A DNA stretch of 64,000 nucleotides from Plazaster borealis (taxonomy: Eukaryota; Echinodermata; Asteroidea; Forcipulatida; Labidiasteridae). Positions 1-11,112 of this stretch are shown here, in pieces; position 1 is the stretch's first letter; each line of letters begins with the position of its first letter. The DNA is taken from contig JAJGQC010000702.1 in the NCBI GenBank assembly GCA_021014325.1, forward strand, positions 1-64,000, written 5' to 3'. The translations under genes and the position numbers were made by a program. The notes under the pieces were generated by a model that was not told the origin of the DNA, searched no databases, and saw only the letters and a list, made by a program, of their open reading frames with translations.

Positions 1-476
1 TTTGAAATATTTTAATATATTGGATATTTTAATTTGTTCTGTGGTTGATCCTTTCTGTGTTAGAGACGTACGCAGAGCGGGCGATCAAAAGAGGTATCAA
101 GTCAAAGAGCAACTGGTCCCCTCTCATTGTTCTTTGATCTTGTGGCATGTCTAACTGTATGCAGTTCAGGGTGACCATGTAAAAACATGATTCTTTTGAA
201 GTGGTTGTGTCAAAATGCTTGTATTTAGACACGTGCATGCTAAGCGTCCTACATGCTACACAAGCTTTCAAAAGTTTTGTAACAATTGAGCGCGCAGAGC
301 AGTCATTTTTGTAAGCCAATCAGCGTTGTTTTTTCAGCTCATGCCTTCCAGGGGTTTAGTGACAAGAAGTATTGATACAGCGCTGCCCATGATAGCAAGG
401 CTGGGATAATGAATAATCTTATTTTAGTTTTACCCCCTGATTGACGTGTGATGCGCTGTATACTCACTGCTTTCAG

Positions 477-540
477 AGTCCTGTGGGAAAAAATGCACCT
501 CAAACAGAAGATGGTTCTCATGAATGAGATTCTAAACATG
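477..540 (+). CDS. Candidate internal exon upstream of midasin exons
   Basis: This 64-nt stretch is bounded by a good acceptor (cactgctttcag) and a GTGTAAG donor. It is open in one frame when the first base completes a codon, giving 21 residues (VLWEKMHLKQKM... ending LNM). It ends in phase 0, which fits the next candidate exon at 623 across a short 82-bp intron with a clear pyrimidine tract. I do not recognise the sequence as conserved midasin. A second frame reads an acidic peptide but hits TGA with no donor. The assignment to MDN1 rests only on strand, spacing and phase. Confidence 0.33.
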
Positions 541-622
541 GTGTAAGGATCATCATTGGTTGGAATTCTACTGGATTTCACTTTCACATCATCTTCCTCT
601 TTCTCATCTTTGTTGTTTACAG

Positions 623-731
623 AAGGAGAACTCAAGTCTAGTTCAGTGTCTTGAGGATGAGGAGTGTGGGAGTCTAAAGCTGAAGCAGATGATGTCACTG
701 CTGGAGCATGAACTAGACCAAAGAAATCAGG
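623..731 (+). CDS. Probable midasin exon before the MIDAS region
   Basis: A 109-nt exon candidate between ttgtttacag and CAG/GTATGAG. One frame is open over 36 codons; the other two contain stops. The peptide is charged and helical (CLEDEECGSLKLKQMMSLLE, then HELDQKKSG), as expected for the linker ahead of the midasin MIDAS domain. It ends in phase 1, and the next exon at 2935 supplies exactly two bases, so the joint reads G-F-T-I-H-T-T-F. The residues themselves are not ones I know to be conserved, so the link to MDN1 is inferred from phase and position. Confidence 0.45.
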
Positions 732-907
732 TATGAGATGAGAGGAACCATGTGGTGTGTCTTAGAGTCAAGAGATAGGAGTTTAGACAAATCCACTGTC
801 AAATAACATTCTGCTGCTGAGAGTATTGCTTACAAATATTCTTTAAGCATCTAAATAATGGGACAAAGTCCAAGTTTGGTGTGCTCATTATAACATAAAG
901 TATGCGC

Positions 908-2045
908 AAGTACACTTTGATTAACACTCTAGAAGTTTTGTGCATTCTCAGTAAATTTGAATTGTTGAGACAATAATCTTTTGCTTTGGTTACAATGAAC
1001 AAGGGTTTTAGAACATAAAGTCTGGGGGTCCTCTAGTCCCTCAAGCGTTGTTGATTCATGCAATATTTAAGGTTTTATGAAACATAATATAAAATAAAGG
1101 ATTGGTTTGAAAAAATACACAATGACAATCTATCCATCCTTTCAGGCAAACAGGTTGTGTTGTTTTATCATTTCTGCATTTTCATTGGAAAAAGGTTTGT
1201 TAAATATCAGCAACAATTAGGCCTATCCATCTGTTGGAGTGTTGGAGCAATGTTGATTCAGAAATACATGGTGTGTAAAGAATTGACAGACTGTACAAGT
1301 CTGGCATGTATTTGAACAGTTTGAGGATCCTTTGGTTCTCTCATGTGTGAAGGAAACAAAATCACACTTTGGAACAAGTCCCACTGTTTGAATATTGGCA
1401 ACCTTATGGAGACCAACAACAAAAGGTCTCCACAGGGAATTCTAATCAGAGGGATGTTCCACCAGGAATTTTGTGTACAAAGTTGACCTTTGGAGGAAGT
1501 TAAGTACAGGGACAAAGGAAAGAACAAAACAAATCTTCACAATGTTGGAATATGCATGAGACTTACACAGTCTGTAATAATTCCCATATTGTTCTTATTG
1601 TTTAGTTGCTAAGAGTGTTGCTATGACAATCATGCTGCACTCAGCTGATCATTGACGGTGGAGAAGCAGTAAACAGCTTCCAGATGTAAAACATGGAGTG
1701 AGACTGAGATTTGTGCATCCTAAGGAAACTAAGGTACATGTATTCTAGAGACGGAGTCATTTGAAGCTAGGGGACCATGTCACCTGAGGTAATTTACATG
1801 CATCCACTTCCAGGCAGTACATTCACATTTCTGTCTGACATTTTGTTTTTAAAGACTATGAGACAAAATTATCTGCTGTGATACTGAAGGGTTTCTTTTA
1901 CACACTATATTTTTGGTTGCCTCCAAGTTACCTTTAAATGTTGCTCTGTGCGACGAGGGTTTTTAAGCTGATCTTTAATGCCTGTGGCATGTAGACATGT
2001 CTGAGTGACTATTATGGGGCACCATTACTGGGTGGCACTATTCTA
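908..2045 (+). repeat. 1.1 kb block, copy 1 (repeated at 5091-6178)
   Basis: It starts at AAGTACACTTTGATTAACAC and is matched over its length by 5091-6178 with scattered substitutions and small indels. Both copies contain the same short ORF fragments around GGAACAAGTCCCA and GGGATGTTCCACCAGG. Both end in the GTGACTATTATGGGGCACC unit that is tandemly repeated here but single in copy 2. Confidence 0.8.
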
Positions 2046-2340
2046 CCTCAACATGAGTACCTAATTTGGTTTTTAAAACGCCTATAGACAAGTCTAAGTG
2101 ACTATTATGGGGCACCATTACTTGGTGGCACTATTCCACCTCAACATGAGTACCTAATTTGGTCTTTGCAACGCCTATAGACAGGTCTGGGTGACTATTA
2201 TGGGGCACCATTACTGGGTGGCACTATTCCACCTCAACATGAGTACCTAATTTGGTTTTTAAATTACCTATAGACAAGTCTGAGTGACTATTATGGGGCA
2301 CCATTACTAGGTGGCACTATTTCATCTCAACATGCCTAGC
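2005..2340 (+). repeat. 93-bp tandem repeat, about 3.6 units
   Basis: GTGACTATTATGGGGCACC recurs at 2005, 2098, 2191 and 2284, an exact 93-bp period. Units differ by a few substitutions. The paralogous block at 5091-6178 has only the first half of one unit, so the array expanded in one copy only. Confidence 0.85.
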
Positions 2341-2890
2341 AAACAAAATAACGTCCACTCGACGTCGCTAAGACGTTATTTGAAAAGTTTGGAGTTTTGT
2401 CAACGACTAGAGGACGTTGCGTTTTGACATTTTATAATAACGTTGTGACTTTGGCAGTCATGGTTGTATCATGGATAATTTTTTCCATTTTAATAATATT
2501 TTAAGTAAAATTACATGTTGAGTTACTATATTTAAATTATCACTAAATTATCTGATAGTTTAGACAAATAAATGAAGAAATTATACCTAGTTCATACATT
2601 TGGCAAATTTCTTGAAATATTTTGTAGGTATTTTACAACTTCTTAGCCTAATTTACTAATTTGTATATGTGATATTTAGGTTGTCATAACGTTCCCAAGT
2701 AGCCTGACAAAACTACAACATTCAAGCAACATTGCCAAAAAAGTTAACGCGACTTTTATTAAGACGTTGTGAAGATACATAGTCATAACGTTGTATTGAT
2801 GTTGTCAAGTAACGTGACAAAACCACAACCATCAGGTAACGTTTTGAAAGAACATTCACCCAACATCTGTATATAACGTCAGAATACAAC
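2341..2890. repeat. AACGTT/GACGTT-rich dispersed element
   Basis: The opening 40 bp form an imperfect inverted repeat (AAATAACGTC...GACGTTATTT). The next 500 bp carry repeated ATAACGTTG, GACGTTGTG and GTAACGTGACAAAACCAC motifs. This kind of CpG-containing short-motif element is common in marine invertebrate genomes. I cannot assign a superfamily. Confidence 0.45.
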
Positions 2891-2934
2891 TTTGATATTT
2901 TATAACAGATGTGAGTGACATCAGTAAGATGCAG

Positions 2935-3080
2935 GGTTCACTATTCACACAACCTTTGACCTGCTATCCCATGATGCAATGCCACAGTCATTTATGAACA
3001 TTGAGGAGCTGGAAGCATTACGCCTAGAGATGGAACAGCAACTGAGCATGCTCAGTCAGAAACAGGGAACAGCCGAGGAG
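2935..3080 (+). CDS. MDN1: Midasin exon, linker just before the conserved MIDAS-proximal block
   Basis: A 146-nt exon running from a gatgcag acceptor to GAG/GTAAATT. It reads FDLLSHDAMPQSFMNIEELE, then LRLEMEQQLSMLSQKQGTAEE. An acidic helix containing DAMP followed by a helical L/E/Q segment precedes the LCEQLRL block in midasins. It ends in phase 0 and joins the exon at 4108 in frame. No second copy is visible, unlike the exons on either side of the repeated blocks. The acceptor is weak in pyrimidines; an earlier acceptor (tataacag) would bring a stop into frame. Confidence 0.72.
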
Positions 3081-3509
3081 GTAAATTAAGTATAGCCATT
3101 GATTTCAGGCATGTGAAATGTCCACGTTTACACAGGTATTTGCGTTTTTTATTTCCCCATTTCTTTTTTTTGTTTTTTTTGTGGCTCCCCTTATTTCTCG
3201 ATCGTGCTGTGAATTCTAGTCTTCGTTTTTTTATGTCAAAACAATACACATTTCTTGCACCAAAAAAAAATAGAACCATGCATCAGGCTGCACATCGTGT
3301 GAAGTTTGTGCTGTGATTTTTCCAAACATGGGGCTATAAACTAGTCTGAATAATTGGCTACAACTACAGCTACTGCTGTTGCTAAGGACAGCTTATGCTT
3401 CAAGTGATGCGCTGATCGAGCCAAAGCCGTTGTCGTAGGACATTCTGCTTTCAAGAGCAGATTTCTAACCCCGCTAGATGACCCAGCTTGCCTGTGACCA
3501 ATTTCAAAT

Positions 3510-3845
3510 TGGGTGGCATGGGTGGCTAGTGCGTAAAGCGCTTGCCTCTCGCCAATGTGACCCTGGTTTGATTCCCGGCTAAGGTCATTACTGAGTAGAG
3601 TTGGGCATTGGTTTTTTCTATGCCACAAGGGTTTTTCTTCGGGCCCTCCAGTTTTCTTCCCTCAGGAAAAATCAAACACTTTTGATATCTGGCTTAGATA
3701 TGGGTCAATGTGGCTGGCTTCCAAATGCACCCTTGCGTGCCTGCAGCTTGAATGCCTTGTAGCCACATCCTTTGCAGCTCAGCTTTTCAGCTGCAGGTAA
3801 GGATGATTAGCCTCCCAAATTGTGATATTATAAATCCAGGACCTT
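3510..3845 (+). mobile_element. tRNA-derived SINE
   Basis: The head contains an A box-like TGGCTAGTGCG at about 3530 and a B box-like GGTTTGATTCC at about 3568, spaced as in a tRNA gene. The body includes GGGCCCTCCAGTTTTC and CTGCAGGTAAGGATGATTAG. The body alone recurs at 9077-9330, where the head is missing. Confidence 0.65.
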
Positions 3846-5087
3846 CTGCTTTCAAAAGCAGATATCTACACACTAGATGGCTGAGTTTCCTTTTGAGCAA
3901 TTTCATAAAACATGTAAGCAGATATTTTCTGCTTACAGAACGGTGCTTAGCAGAATTTATGTTTCATAAAGTAGCGTGTAAAAGACATGCTAACTTGCCA
4001 GTGGTTCATGTAAGTAGATAAATGCAATTGGGCCGTGGTGATACTTGCTTGATTGTGTATTACAAGTCACCCTATTGACAAACCATTATTTGTTATTTGA
4101 CCGGAAGGAGAGAGAAGCGCAGGAGACATGGCATCGGTACGAGTCATTGACATCAGGCCTAGCCAGGGATCTCTGTGAACAGCTCAGACTGGTCTTGGAA
4201 CCTACAAGAGCCTCCAAACTAAGGTAGATTCTAGTGGCTAGTTTTCAAATGACATTCACCGTTTCCATTGAAAATAGTTGACAAGTATGATATTTACATT
4301 TTCTACTGGTAGCCAAGAAGCGTGACAGCATTTGCATATTATGCAAGAGTAACAGGTTGAGTGCACACAGCTAGGGGTGTGCCTTTCATTGATCGTTTTC
4401 AGCGCAGCTTCGACGGACGTATCATTTATTTACTTATGTTAAATTGTAGTTAAATCTTTATTGAACAATTTCCAGATAGTTCCCGGTATGCATCAGGCAG
4501 GACCTTGCCAAAGAACCAATCAAAAAAGATTGAAAATAAGCCTACGTGGCAAAAGTAAGTAAAAAAAAGCAGAAGAAAGGTTGATAAATCAAACTCAGGT
4601 ATGTTCAAATAGTGTTATATCTACTGAGATAAAGACCTCCTGCTTCTACATGCTGGTCCTGTCCCACCCGTGGCTCGTCGCCGATGTTAGCCATGGTCAT
4701 TGCATTAACATGTTTTTTATTGCAGGTTGGGGGGGGGAGCGGGATGGCGTGATAGAAAATAATTTATTCATGGTTGAGGGTTGAATTAGTGAATAAGTTA
4801 TGAGAGAGATAGTTGACGTGACTTGCCCAAGTTTGGCGGGTTCCCTGTTCCCACAATGCCAATGATAGTTCTAATGATTATTTTACAAGAAGTGGCCAGA
4901 CTGTTTGTCCTACCAGCCTCCATTTGATTACATTGAAATGAATATAAGGAAAACAGATCACCCATGGAAGTCATCGGTTGTGTCTAAATTAAGTATTTTT
5001 AGTTCCAGTTTTGGTGATTGATGAGTCCTCAATATTTTGCATGAAAAAAAAAGAACATGACTTGCGCCTCATCAGGCAAGCTTTTTG
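3607..5087 (+). repeat. Segmental repeat around MDN1 exon, copy 1
   Basis: It carries the exon at 4108. It matches 9077-10066 up to the shared end CATCAGGCAAGCTTTTTG. A segment of about 0.5 kb (roughly 4290-4800) is present only here. It contains no gene I recognise, but does contain a poly-G run near 4729. The block ends abruptly at about 5087, where sequence homologous to position 908 begins. Confidence 0.8.
4108..4223 (+). CDS. MDN1: Midasin exon with the LCEQLRLVLEPT block (copy 1)
   Basis: This exon encodes EREAQETWHRYESLTSGLA followed by RDLCEQLRLVLEPTRASKLR. The CEQLRL(I/V)LEPT-x-A-x-KL run is a signature of midasin/Rea1 just before the VWA domain that binds Rsa4/WDR12 and Ytm1/NLE1 partners during 60S maturation. 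The acceptor is ccggaag and the donor AAG/GTAGAT. It ends in phase 2, whereas the next exon at 10625 opens in phase 0 with GDFRTGKR. The splice is therefore one base out of frame, so a base is missing here or at 10625. An identical copy, with the same mismatch, sits at 9605-9720. Confidence 0.9.
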
Positions 5088-5090
5088 TGC

Positions 5091-6178
5091 AGGTACAATT
5101 TTATTAACACCCTAGAATACTTGTGCATTCTCAGTAAATTTGAATTGTTGAAACAATGTTTTGCTTTGGTTACAATGAACAAGGGTTATAGAACATAAAG
5201 TCTGGGTGTTCTCTAGTCCCTCAAGCTTTGTTGATTCTCATCATTTTTAGGTTTTATGAAGCATAATATAAACTAAAGGATTGGTTTGAACAAACACACA
5301 ATGACAATCTATACATCCTTTTTGTTGTTTTATCATTTCTGCATTTTCATTAAAAAAAGGTTTGCTAAAAATCAGCAACAATTATCCATCTATTGGAGTA
5401 AAGCAATGATGATACAGAAATACATAGTGTGTAAAGAATTAATACTAGACTGTACAAGTTTGGCATGTATTTGAACAGTTTGAGGATCCTTTGGTTCTCA
5501 CATGTGTGAAGGAAACAAAATCACACTTTGGAACAAGTCCCAGTGTTTGAATATTGGCAACCTTATGGAGACCAACAACAAAAGGTCTCCACAGGGGAAT
5601 TCTAATGAGAGGGATGTTCCACCAGGAATTGTGTGTACAAAGTCAACCTTTGGAGGAAGTTAAGTACAGGGACAAAGGAAAGAACAAGAGAAATCTTCGC
5701 AATGTTGGAATATGCATGAGACTTACACAGTCTATAATAATTCTCATATTGCTCTTATTATTTAGTTTCTAAGAGTGAGGCTGTGACAATCATGCTGCAG
5801 TCAGCTGATCATTTGACAGTGAAGAAGCAGTAACAGCTTCAGATGTAAAAACATCGAGTGAGACTGAGATTTGTGCATCCTAAGGAAACTAAGGTATTCC
5901 AGAGACGGAGTCTTTTGAAGCTAAGGGACCATGACACATGAGGTAATTTACATGCATCCACTTCCACATTTCTACATTTTGTGTTTAGAGGTTTTAAGAC
6001 AAAATTAGCTGTTGTGATACTGAAGGGTTTCTTTTGCACCCTGTGCTGTTGGTTGCCTGCAAGTTGCATGTAAATATTGCTGTGTGTAACAAGGGTTTTG
6101 AAGCTGATCTTTAATGCCTGTGGCTGTAGACAATTTGAGTGACTATTATGGGGCACCATTACTGGGTGGCACTATTCC
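5091..6178 (+). repeat. 1.1 kb block, copy 2
   Basis: Second copy of 908-2045. It follows immediately after the end of the 3607-5087 block, so the sequence steps back in the gene order at this point. It ends 50 bp before the inverted-repeat transposon at 6230. Confidence 0.8.
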
Positions 6179-6229
6179 ATACACTGCATCCAGTAGTTGT
6201 TTTTTATGCATCACAGGTAGCTTTGGTTA

Positions 6230-7326
6230 GGCGCGCGGTCCAAATAGAAACGGTTCGGCAACCGTCGAACGGTTGCCAAACGGTTCAAGAGAGAAACGGT
6301 TCAACAGCATTTCCCAAACGGTTTGGAAAATTATCAATGTGGTAAGCTTGCCCGGCCCTCTGGAGTCAGAACAAAAGGGCTATATTTGGATTACTGTCCA
6401 TTGTTTGGGGATTATAGCTCCTGTTGAAGGAGCTCTGACTGATATTATGAATTTCAAAATTAAAACACACAAACCTTTTACGACTGTTTTCCGTTTGGTT
6501 ATTTCCAAAGTGCTTGCAAATTTTTTTTAAACCTTATACTTTAAATCATATAAAACGACCAAGTATGGCCTGAGATCATGACTTATTGATGCAATGAACC
6601 CTAGCGCCACCACCAATGCCATCATCATCACGATCATTGAAGACACATTGGGATCAATTGCACGTATTTACAGCAATGTTTTAGGCGGGGTACAAACTTG
6701 GTATCTATCTACTTGGCGGTAGTGAAACTCTTGTGCAAGCGTTCCGTACAAGAAAATCAAAAAGCGGCTGCTGTTGGAAACCAAAGAGGTAAAGATTCGG
6801 GCTGGAAAATTATATGTCCGTCGTGCATAGTGCTATAGAGAAAGGACATGCATAGTGCGCTATTCTGAAAATACAGTCTATTTCCATGAGCAGTATGTTG
6901 AAACCAATAACGAAAACAAACGTTGGCTTAATATTAATAAATATTGAGTTTGATCACCGAGGAGAATTTTCTGAGATTTTAAAAACGACACTCACTTGAA
7001 AAATAAAAGCTACAATCATGGCATTGCACTAAACATCAAAGATTGTTCTGGACATCCACGGCCGTGGAGGATTAGTAACGGATTAGTAACGGATTAGTAA
7101 CAGATTATCGGCAGCCAGCCATTGACGTCCAGACCAGCTGACGCTCCTTTGTTAGCTAAGACCACAGTCAAGTATCAGTTCTTTTGTCCGACCGTGCTTC
7201 TTAAGACGGGTGGCACAAGGTGTGAAACGGTTGCTTTCAGATTCCCAAACGGTTGAAGCTCAAAAATGAACCGTTTGGGGCAATCGTTCGACGGTTGCCG
7301 AACCGTTTCTATTTGGACCGCGCGCC
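6230..7326. mobile_element. Non-autonomous DNA transposon, Harbinger-like (TTA target duplication)
   Basis: Terminal inverted repeats of about 50 bp start GGCGCGCGGTCCAAATAGAA and end with its reverse complement CCGCGCGCC. TTA flanks both sides (6227-6229 and 7327-7329), as expected for a 3-bp TWA target of PIF/Harbinger. Sub-terminal regions carry many ACGGTT/AACCGT motifs, possible transposase binding sites. The 1.1 kb interior has no transposase ORF. The superfamily call is inferred from TIR plus TSD only. Confidence 0.75.
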
Positions 7327-7366
7327 TTAATGATAAGTGTTGTTTGAAGCTTTGCATGGTGTGGAC

Positions 7367-7480
7367 AATAAGAGGTAACTAAAATAAATAGTAAAAACTC
7401 AAGAGCCAACACTCCCACAAAAGAGTTTTTACACATGGTTGTACCAAAAAGTTTACTCTTTATTTTAGTTACCTCTTATT
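7367..7480. mobile_element. Small hairpin MITE
   Basis: AATAAGAGGTAACTAAAATA at the left is mirrored by its reverse complement ending at 7480. An inner GTAAAAACTC/GAGTTTTTAC pair means most of the 114 bp can fold. No coding content. Confidence 0.65.
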
Positions 7481-9076
7481 GATTAATGATGTTTGTGACA
7501 GTTTGATGCTTGACAGTGGTGTGTACATGACCACATTGGTATCCCAGCAAGTTTTGACAAATATGGATTGTTCAGATTTGTCTAAGCCAGGCACTCAGTG
7601 CATGATACTAGACTCTTTTACAGTGCTTATTTATAGATATATTTGTCAAAATAATCCACAATTTCAATAAATTTATAATTGCTTTTGGGTATGTGGAAAT
7701 TACATTCCAAATTTATAATAATAATAAAAAACACTAGTCCAGTTGTGCATGATCTTTTGCAGAATTTCAGAAAAGTTCAAAATCAAAGTAATAATAAAAA
7801 TAATGGGTTCTTATATTGTGCCTTATCACACCCTTAGGCGCGTATCAAAGTGCTCATTATTTGCTTTTCAACAGGATAAGCAGAGCTATGTTTTGAATTA
7901 TGAGACCCATATATGCAGTGCCTGATAATTAATGTAGCACCTTTTAATCCAATCATAGGATGCTCATCTATGACCTCTTTGCTACCATTCTGCTGAAAGA
8001 AGACTCTTTCCACTGTCAGTCTTTTGCTAGCCAGCGTTGGAATGAGGAGTGTGATAAGGTGCTTGGGGTTCAACAGAGCTGGAGGAAAAGATAGAGGAAC
8101 TGCAAAGCAAGGACTGTACTCCACACATGGTAGAAACAGACAGAGAGAGTGAGTCTATAAACAATAAGAAGTTGGGAATCAGGCTAGTCTAGTTGTGACT
8201 TGTCCTATCAATCACATCCATGGATCCTGGTTTGAATCACACCTCAGACCAGTGCCTCATGTGTGGATAGTGTTTTCAGTCTCTCTTATAATACACATAG
8301 GATTGGAGCTTTTCATTCCACATTAAAAACTGAGTAGATCTTCATAGCTACAGTGCTATTTTTTTGTTAAGGATTCCTAGACAGATTTTGTTCAACTTTG
8401 AATTTCCATCGACAAACTTTTCACAATGAATGAGTGTCATTGGCCTGTGTCTGTAACATGGAGCTGGAGACATAGAGAGTCTGTTAACATCAGAAAACAG
8501 TTGTAAGACTTTACCACATGTCAAACGTTTGTTGGATTTCCGTTGGACTGTATTTCTATGACAGACATGGTTTTAGTCGCTGAAAGGCGCACAGCTCTCC
8601 GATGCACTAAAGACATGCCCTATGCCAAACGATAGCCAGTTGGAATTGTTATTCTGCAAATGTTTGGATTTGAACTCTAATAGATCGAAATGCCAATTCC
8701 TCTCACCTTAGTTAACATGGACTCAACAGACATTCGCTCATATTTGAACTTCCGGGGACCATTGTTGTCCCGACCATATGGAGTTTTACGTGGGCGGGAC
8801 TTTGTTTTGTCAATTATTTACGCAGTTTATGGCTATGAAAATTATTTATATGTTGTTGGGAATGTAATACTAAGTGATTAACAATATGAAAGTAAAATCA
8901 ATTCAACAAAATAGCGAAGAAAACCTGAGAATAAGACTTCTCCTCCGTTTCCGGTTACTTGTACAAAATTAACAATTTTGTCCAACTGACGGTTGTGTTG
9001 TCATTAAACCTATTATGATAGACGCACACATTTGGGCGTGATTGACAAATTGGTTTTCTAACAAAAAGCATCCTAG
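7481..9076. other. Intronic stretch, degenerate repeats, no recognised gene
   Basis: About 7805-7960 resembles the tail of the SINE-like family at 60690-61075 (TATCAAAG(T/C)(G/A)CTCA, TTTTGAA(G/T)TATGAGACC). About 8178-8250 has a weak B box (GGTTTGAATCAC). The rest has no domain-like ORF. The counterpart of the exon at 2935 should lie here if 5091-10066 were a complete second copy; it is not visible. Confidence 0.45.
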
Positions 9077-10066
9077 TTCCAAGTTTTGGTTTTTTTCTAT
9101 GCCGCGAGGGTTTTTCTCCGGGCCCTCCATCTTTTTTCCCTCAGGAAAAATCAAACACTTTTGATATCTGGCTTAGATATGGGTCAATGTGGCTGGCTTC
9201 CAAATGCACCCTTGCGTGCCTGCAGCTTGAATGCCTTGTAGCCACATCCTTTGCAGCTCAGCTTTTCAGCTGCAGGTAAGGATGATTAGCCTCCCAAATT
9301 ATTATTATTATTGTGATATTATAAATCCAGGACCTTCTGTTTTCAAAAGCAGATATATACCCACTAGATGACTGAGCTTGCCTATGAGCAATTTCATAAA
9401 ACATGTAAGCAGAAGCAGATATTTTCTGCTTACAGAGCGGTGCTTAGCAGAATTTATGTTTCATAAAGTAGCGTGTAAAAGACATGCTAACTTGCCAGTG
9501 GTTCATGTAAGTAGATGAATGCAATTGGGCCGTGGTGATACTTGCCTGATTGTGTATTACAAGTCACCCTATTGACAAACCATTATTTGTTATTTGACCG
9601 GAAGGAGAGAGAAGCGCAGGAGACATGGCATCGGTACGAGTCATTGACATCAGGCCTAGCCAGGGATCTCTGTGAACAGCTCAGACTGGTCTTGGAACCT
9701 ACAAGAGCCTCCAAACTAAGGTAGATTCTAGTTGCTAGTTTTCAAATGACATTCACCGTTTCCATTGAAGATAATTAACAAGTATGATATGTTATGAGAG
9801 AGATAGTCGACGTCACTTGCCAAAGTTTGGCGGGTTCCCTGTACCCACAATGCCAATGATAGTTCTAATGATTCTTTGACAAAAAGAGGCCAGACTGTTC
9901 GTCCTTCCAGCCTCCATTTGGTGATATTGAAATGAATGCCAGAAAAACAGGTGTCATTATTTGTGTCTAAATAAAGTGTTTTTAGTTCCAGCTTTGCCCA
10001 TTGATGAGTCCTCAATATTTTGCATGAAAAAAAAAAACATGACTTGCACCTCATCAGGCAAGCTTT
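9077..10066 (+). repeat. Segmental repeat around MDN1 exon, copy 2
   Basis: It carries the exon at 9605. It begins inside the SINE body (the tRNA-like head seen at 3530 is absent) and ends with the same CATCAGGCAAGCTTTTTG as copy 1. Short differences include an ATT trinucleotide expansion at about 9299. Confidence 0.8.
9605..9720 (+). CDS. MDN1: Midasin exon with the LCEQLRLVLEPT block (copy 2)
   Basis: The encoded protein is the same as the exon at 4108-4223, and both splice sites are the same. The flanks match over about 1 kb (9077-10066 against 3607-5087), apart from a 0.5 kb insertion present only in the first copy. Splicing both copies into one mRNA would duplicate 39 residues of a strictly conserved region, so at most one is likely to be used per transcript. 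This copy is nearer the next exon (10625). It could be the true exon, with 4108 the redundant one, or the two could be alleles laid in tandem by the assembler. Confidence 0.88.
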
Positions 10067-10624
10067 TTGATCTGTTTGTCAAAACCAAAACAGCTGGTCC
10101 AGTTTCATGGTGTTGCTTAACCATAAGCAAAGAATCTATGCTTACTGTTTCAGAAAATCCCATGCTTACGTATATTTTACAGAGAAAATAGAATTAGCTG
10201 TTGCAAACTGCTTACCAACCAAAAGGACCTGTGGTATCAATACAAAAAGTAGTTAGTGACCTGACTCTGCCAGGGTCGAAACATCAGGCCATTAACTATT
10301 TTGTGCGTACATTTTACAGGTTATAAAGGAATTTGTGCTTAAGCGCATAAGAGTACTTGACAATTCTAGTTAAGCATTCTTTGCTTCACTTTGCACCAAC
10401 CTTGTAAGCAGAGAATGACGACTGTAAGCACAAATTGTGCAGTAAGCAGTTTTTGTAATTGTACCCCGCTCGTCATAGGAGAGGATGACAGGTTTTATTC
10501 TCACTCTAGAAATTGTGAATTTTTTCCCACAGAACGTTGAAGCACTCACAGTCCTTTATAATTGATCATGTTACAGGCAAACATTAATGGGTTTTTTTTC
10601 TTTTTTCTTTTTCCCTTACCAAAG

Positions 10625-10753
10625 GGTGACTTCCGAACTGGTAAACGCATCAAATTGCGCAAAGTGATCCCGTACATTGCAAGTGTGTTCCGCAAAGATA
10701 AGATTTGGTTGCAACGAACCAAACCAAGTAAGAGACAGTACCAGATCAAATTA
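10625..10753 (+). CDS. MDN1: Midasin exon with GDFRTGKR...KPSKRQYQI
   Basis: Reads GDFRTGKRIKLRKVIPYIA, then SVFRKDKIWLQRTKPSKRQYQI, the almost invariant segment that leads into the first strand of the midasin VWA/MIDAS domain. It is preceded by a long pyrimidine tract and ccaaag. The frame stays open far beyond the conserved part (to 11110), but the sequence after QIKL is not midasin-like. No convincing donor is seen just after it. In other midasins the next residues carry DDSSSM, the DxSxS metal site. They are absent here and before the following exon, so the 3' boundary is uncertain. Confidence 0.87.
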
Positions 10754-10971
10754 AGTCAAAAAGTTGAGTTTTTCAGAAGTATAATTGCTATAAACAGTTA
10801 TTGTGATGTTCGGACCTTGGGCAAAGGATATATAGCCCAGCAATATGGCACTCAAAATGGAAGTAGCATTCGTGGATCATGTAGAATGGATGTGTGGTGT
10901 TACATCAAATCAAACATCCAGGACCTTAATGTGACATTCCCCTCCCATTATGGATTAGTTCAAACATGTGG

Positions 10972-11112
10972 GTGGCGTGTTGTGGCTGAGTGGTCAAGTG
11001 CACCAGACTCGAGCTGTGGTGTTCTGATCAGCAGAGCGTGGGTTCGAGTCCCGGTCGTGACACTTGTGTCCTTCAGCAATACACTTAACCATTATAGCTT
11101 CATCCTTTGATT
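10972..11112 (+). mobile_element. tRNA-Leu/Ser-like SINE
   Basis: TGGCTGAGTGGTCAAG (A box) at 10983 and GGTTCGAGTCCC (B box) at 11041 are spaced like a tRNA with a long variable arm. GACACTTGTGTCCTTCAGCAA follows. The same head and tail appear in reverse at 60403-60506, 60960-61075 and 63427-63585, so this is a family. It interrupts the region where the missing MIDAS exon would be expected. Confidence 0.75.

Larger units (their letters stand above)
732..2934. other. Intron between MDN1 candidate exons, filled by repeats
   Basis: It holds the first copy of a 1.1 kb block (908-2045), a 93-bp tandem repeat (2005-2340) and an AACGTT-rich element (2341-2890). No exon-like ORF with convincing splice sites was seen in it. 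Confidence 0.55.

Noticed and set aside
339..698. 119-codon minus-strand ORF with an acidic/Ser-rich start
   Set aside because: It overlaps the two plus-strand exon candidates with good splice sites that keep phase with MDN1. No motif supports the minus-strand reading.
8069..8147. Exon-like ELEEKIEELQSKD...ETDRES with a GTGAGT donor
   Set aside because: The peptide is helical, but it does not match the missing counterpart of the 2935 exon. The acceptor is poor and no partner exon fits its phase.
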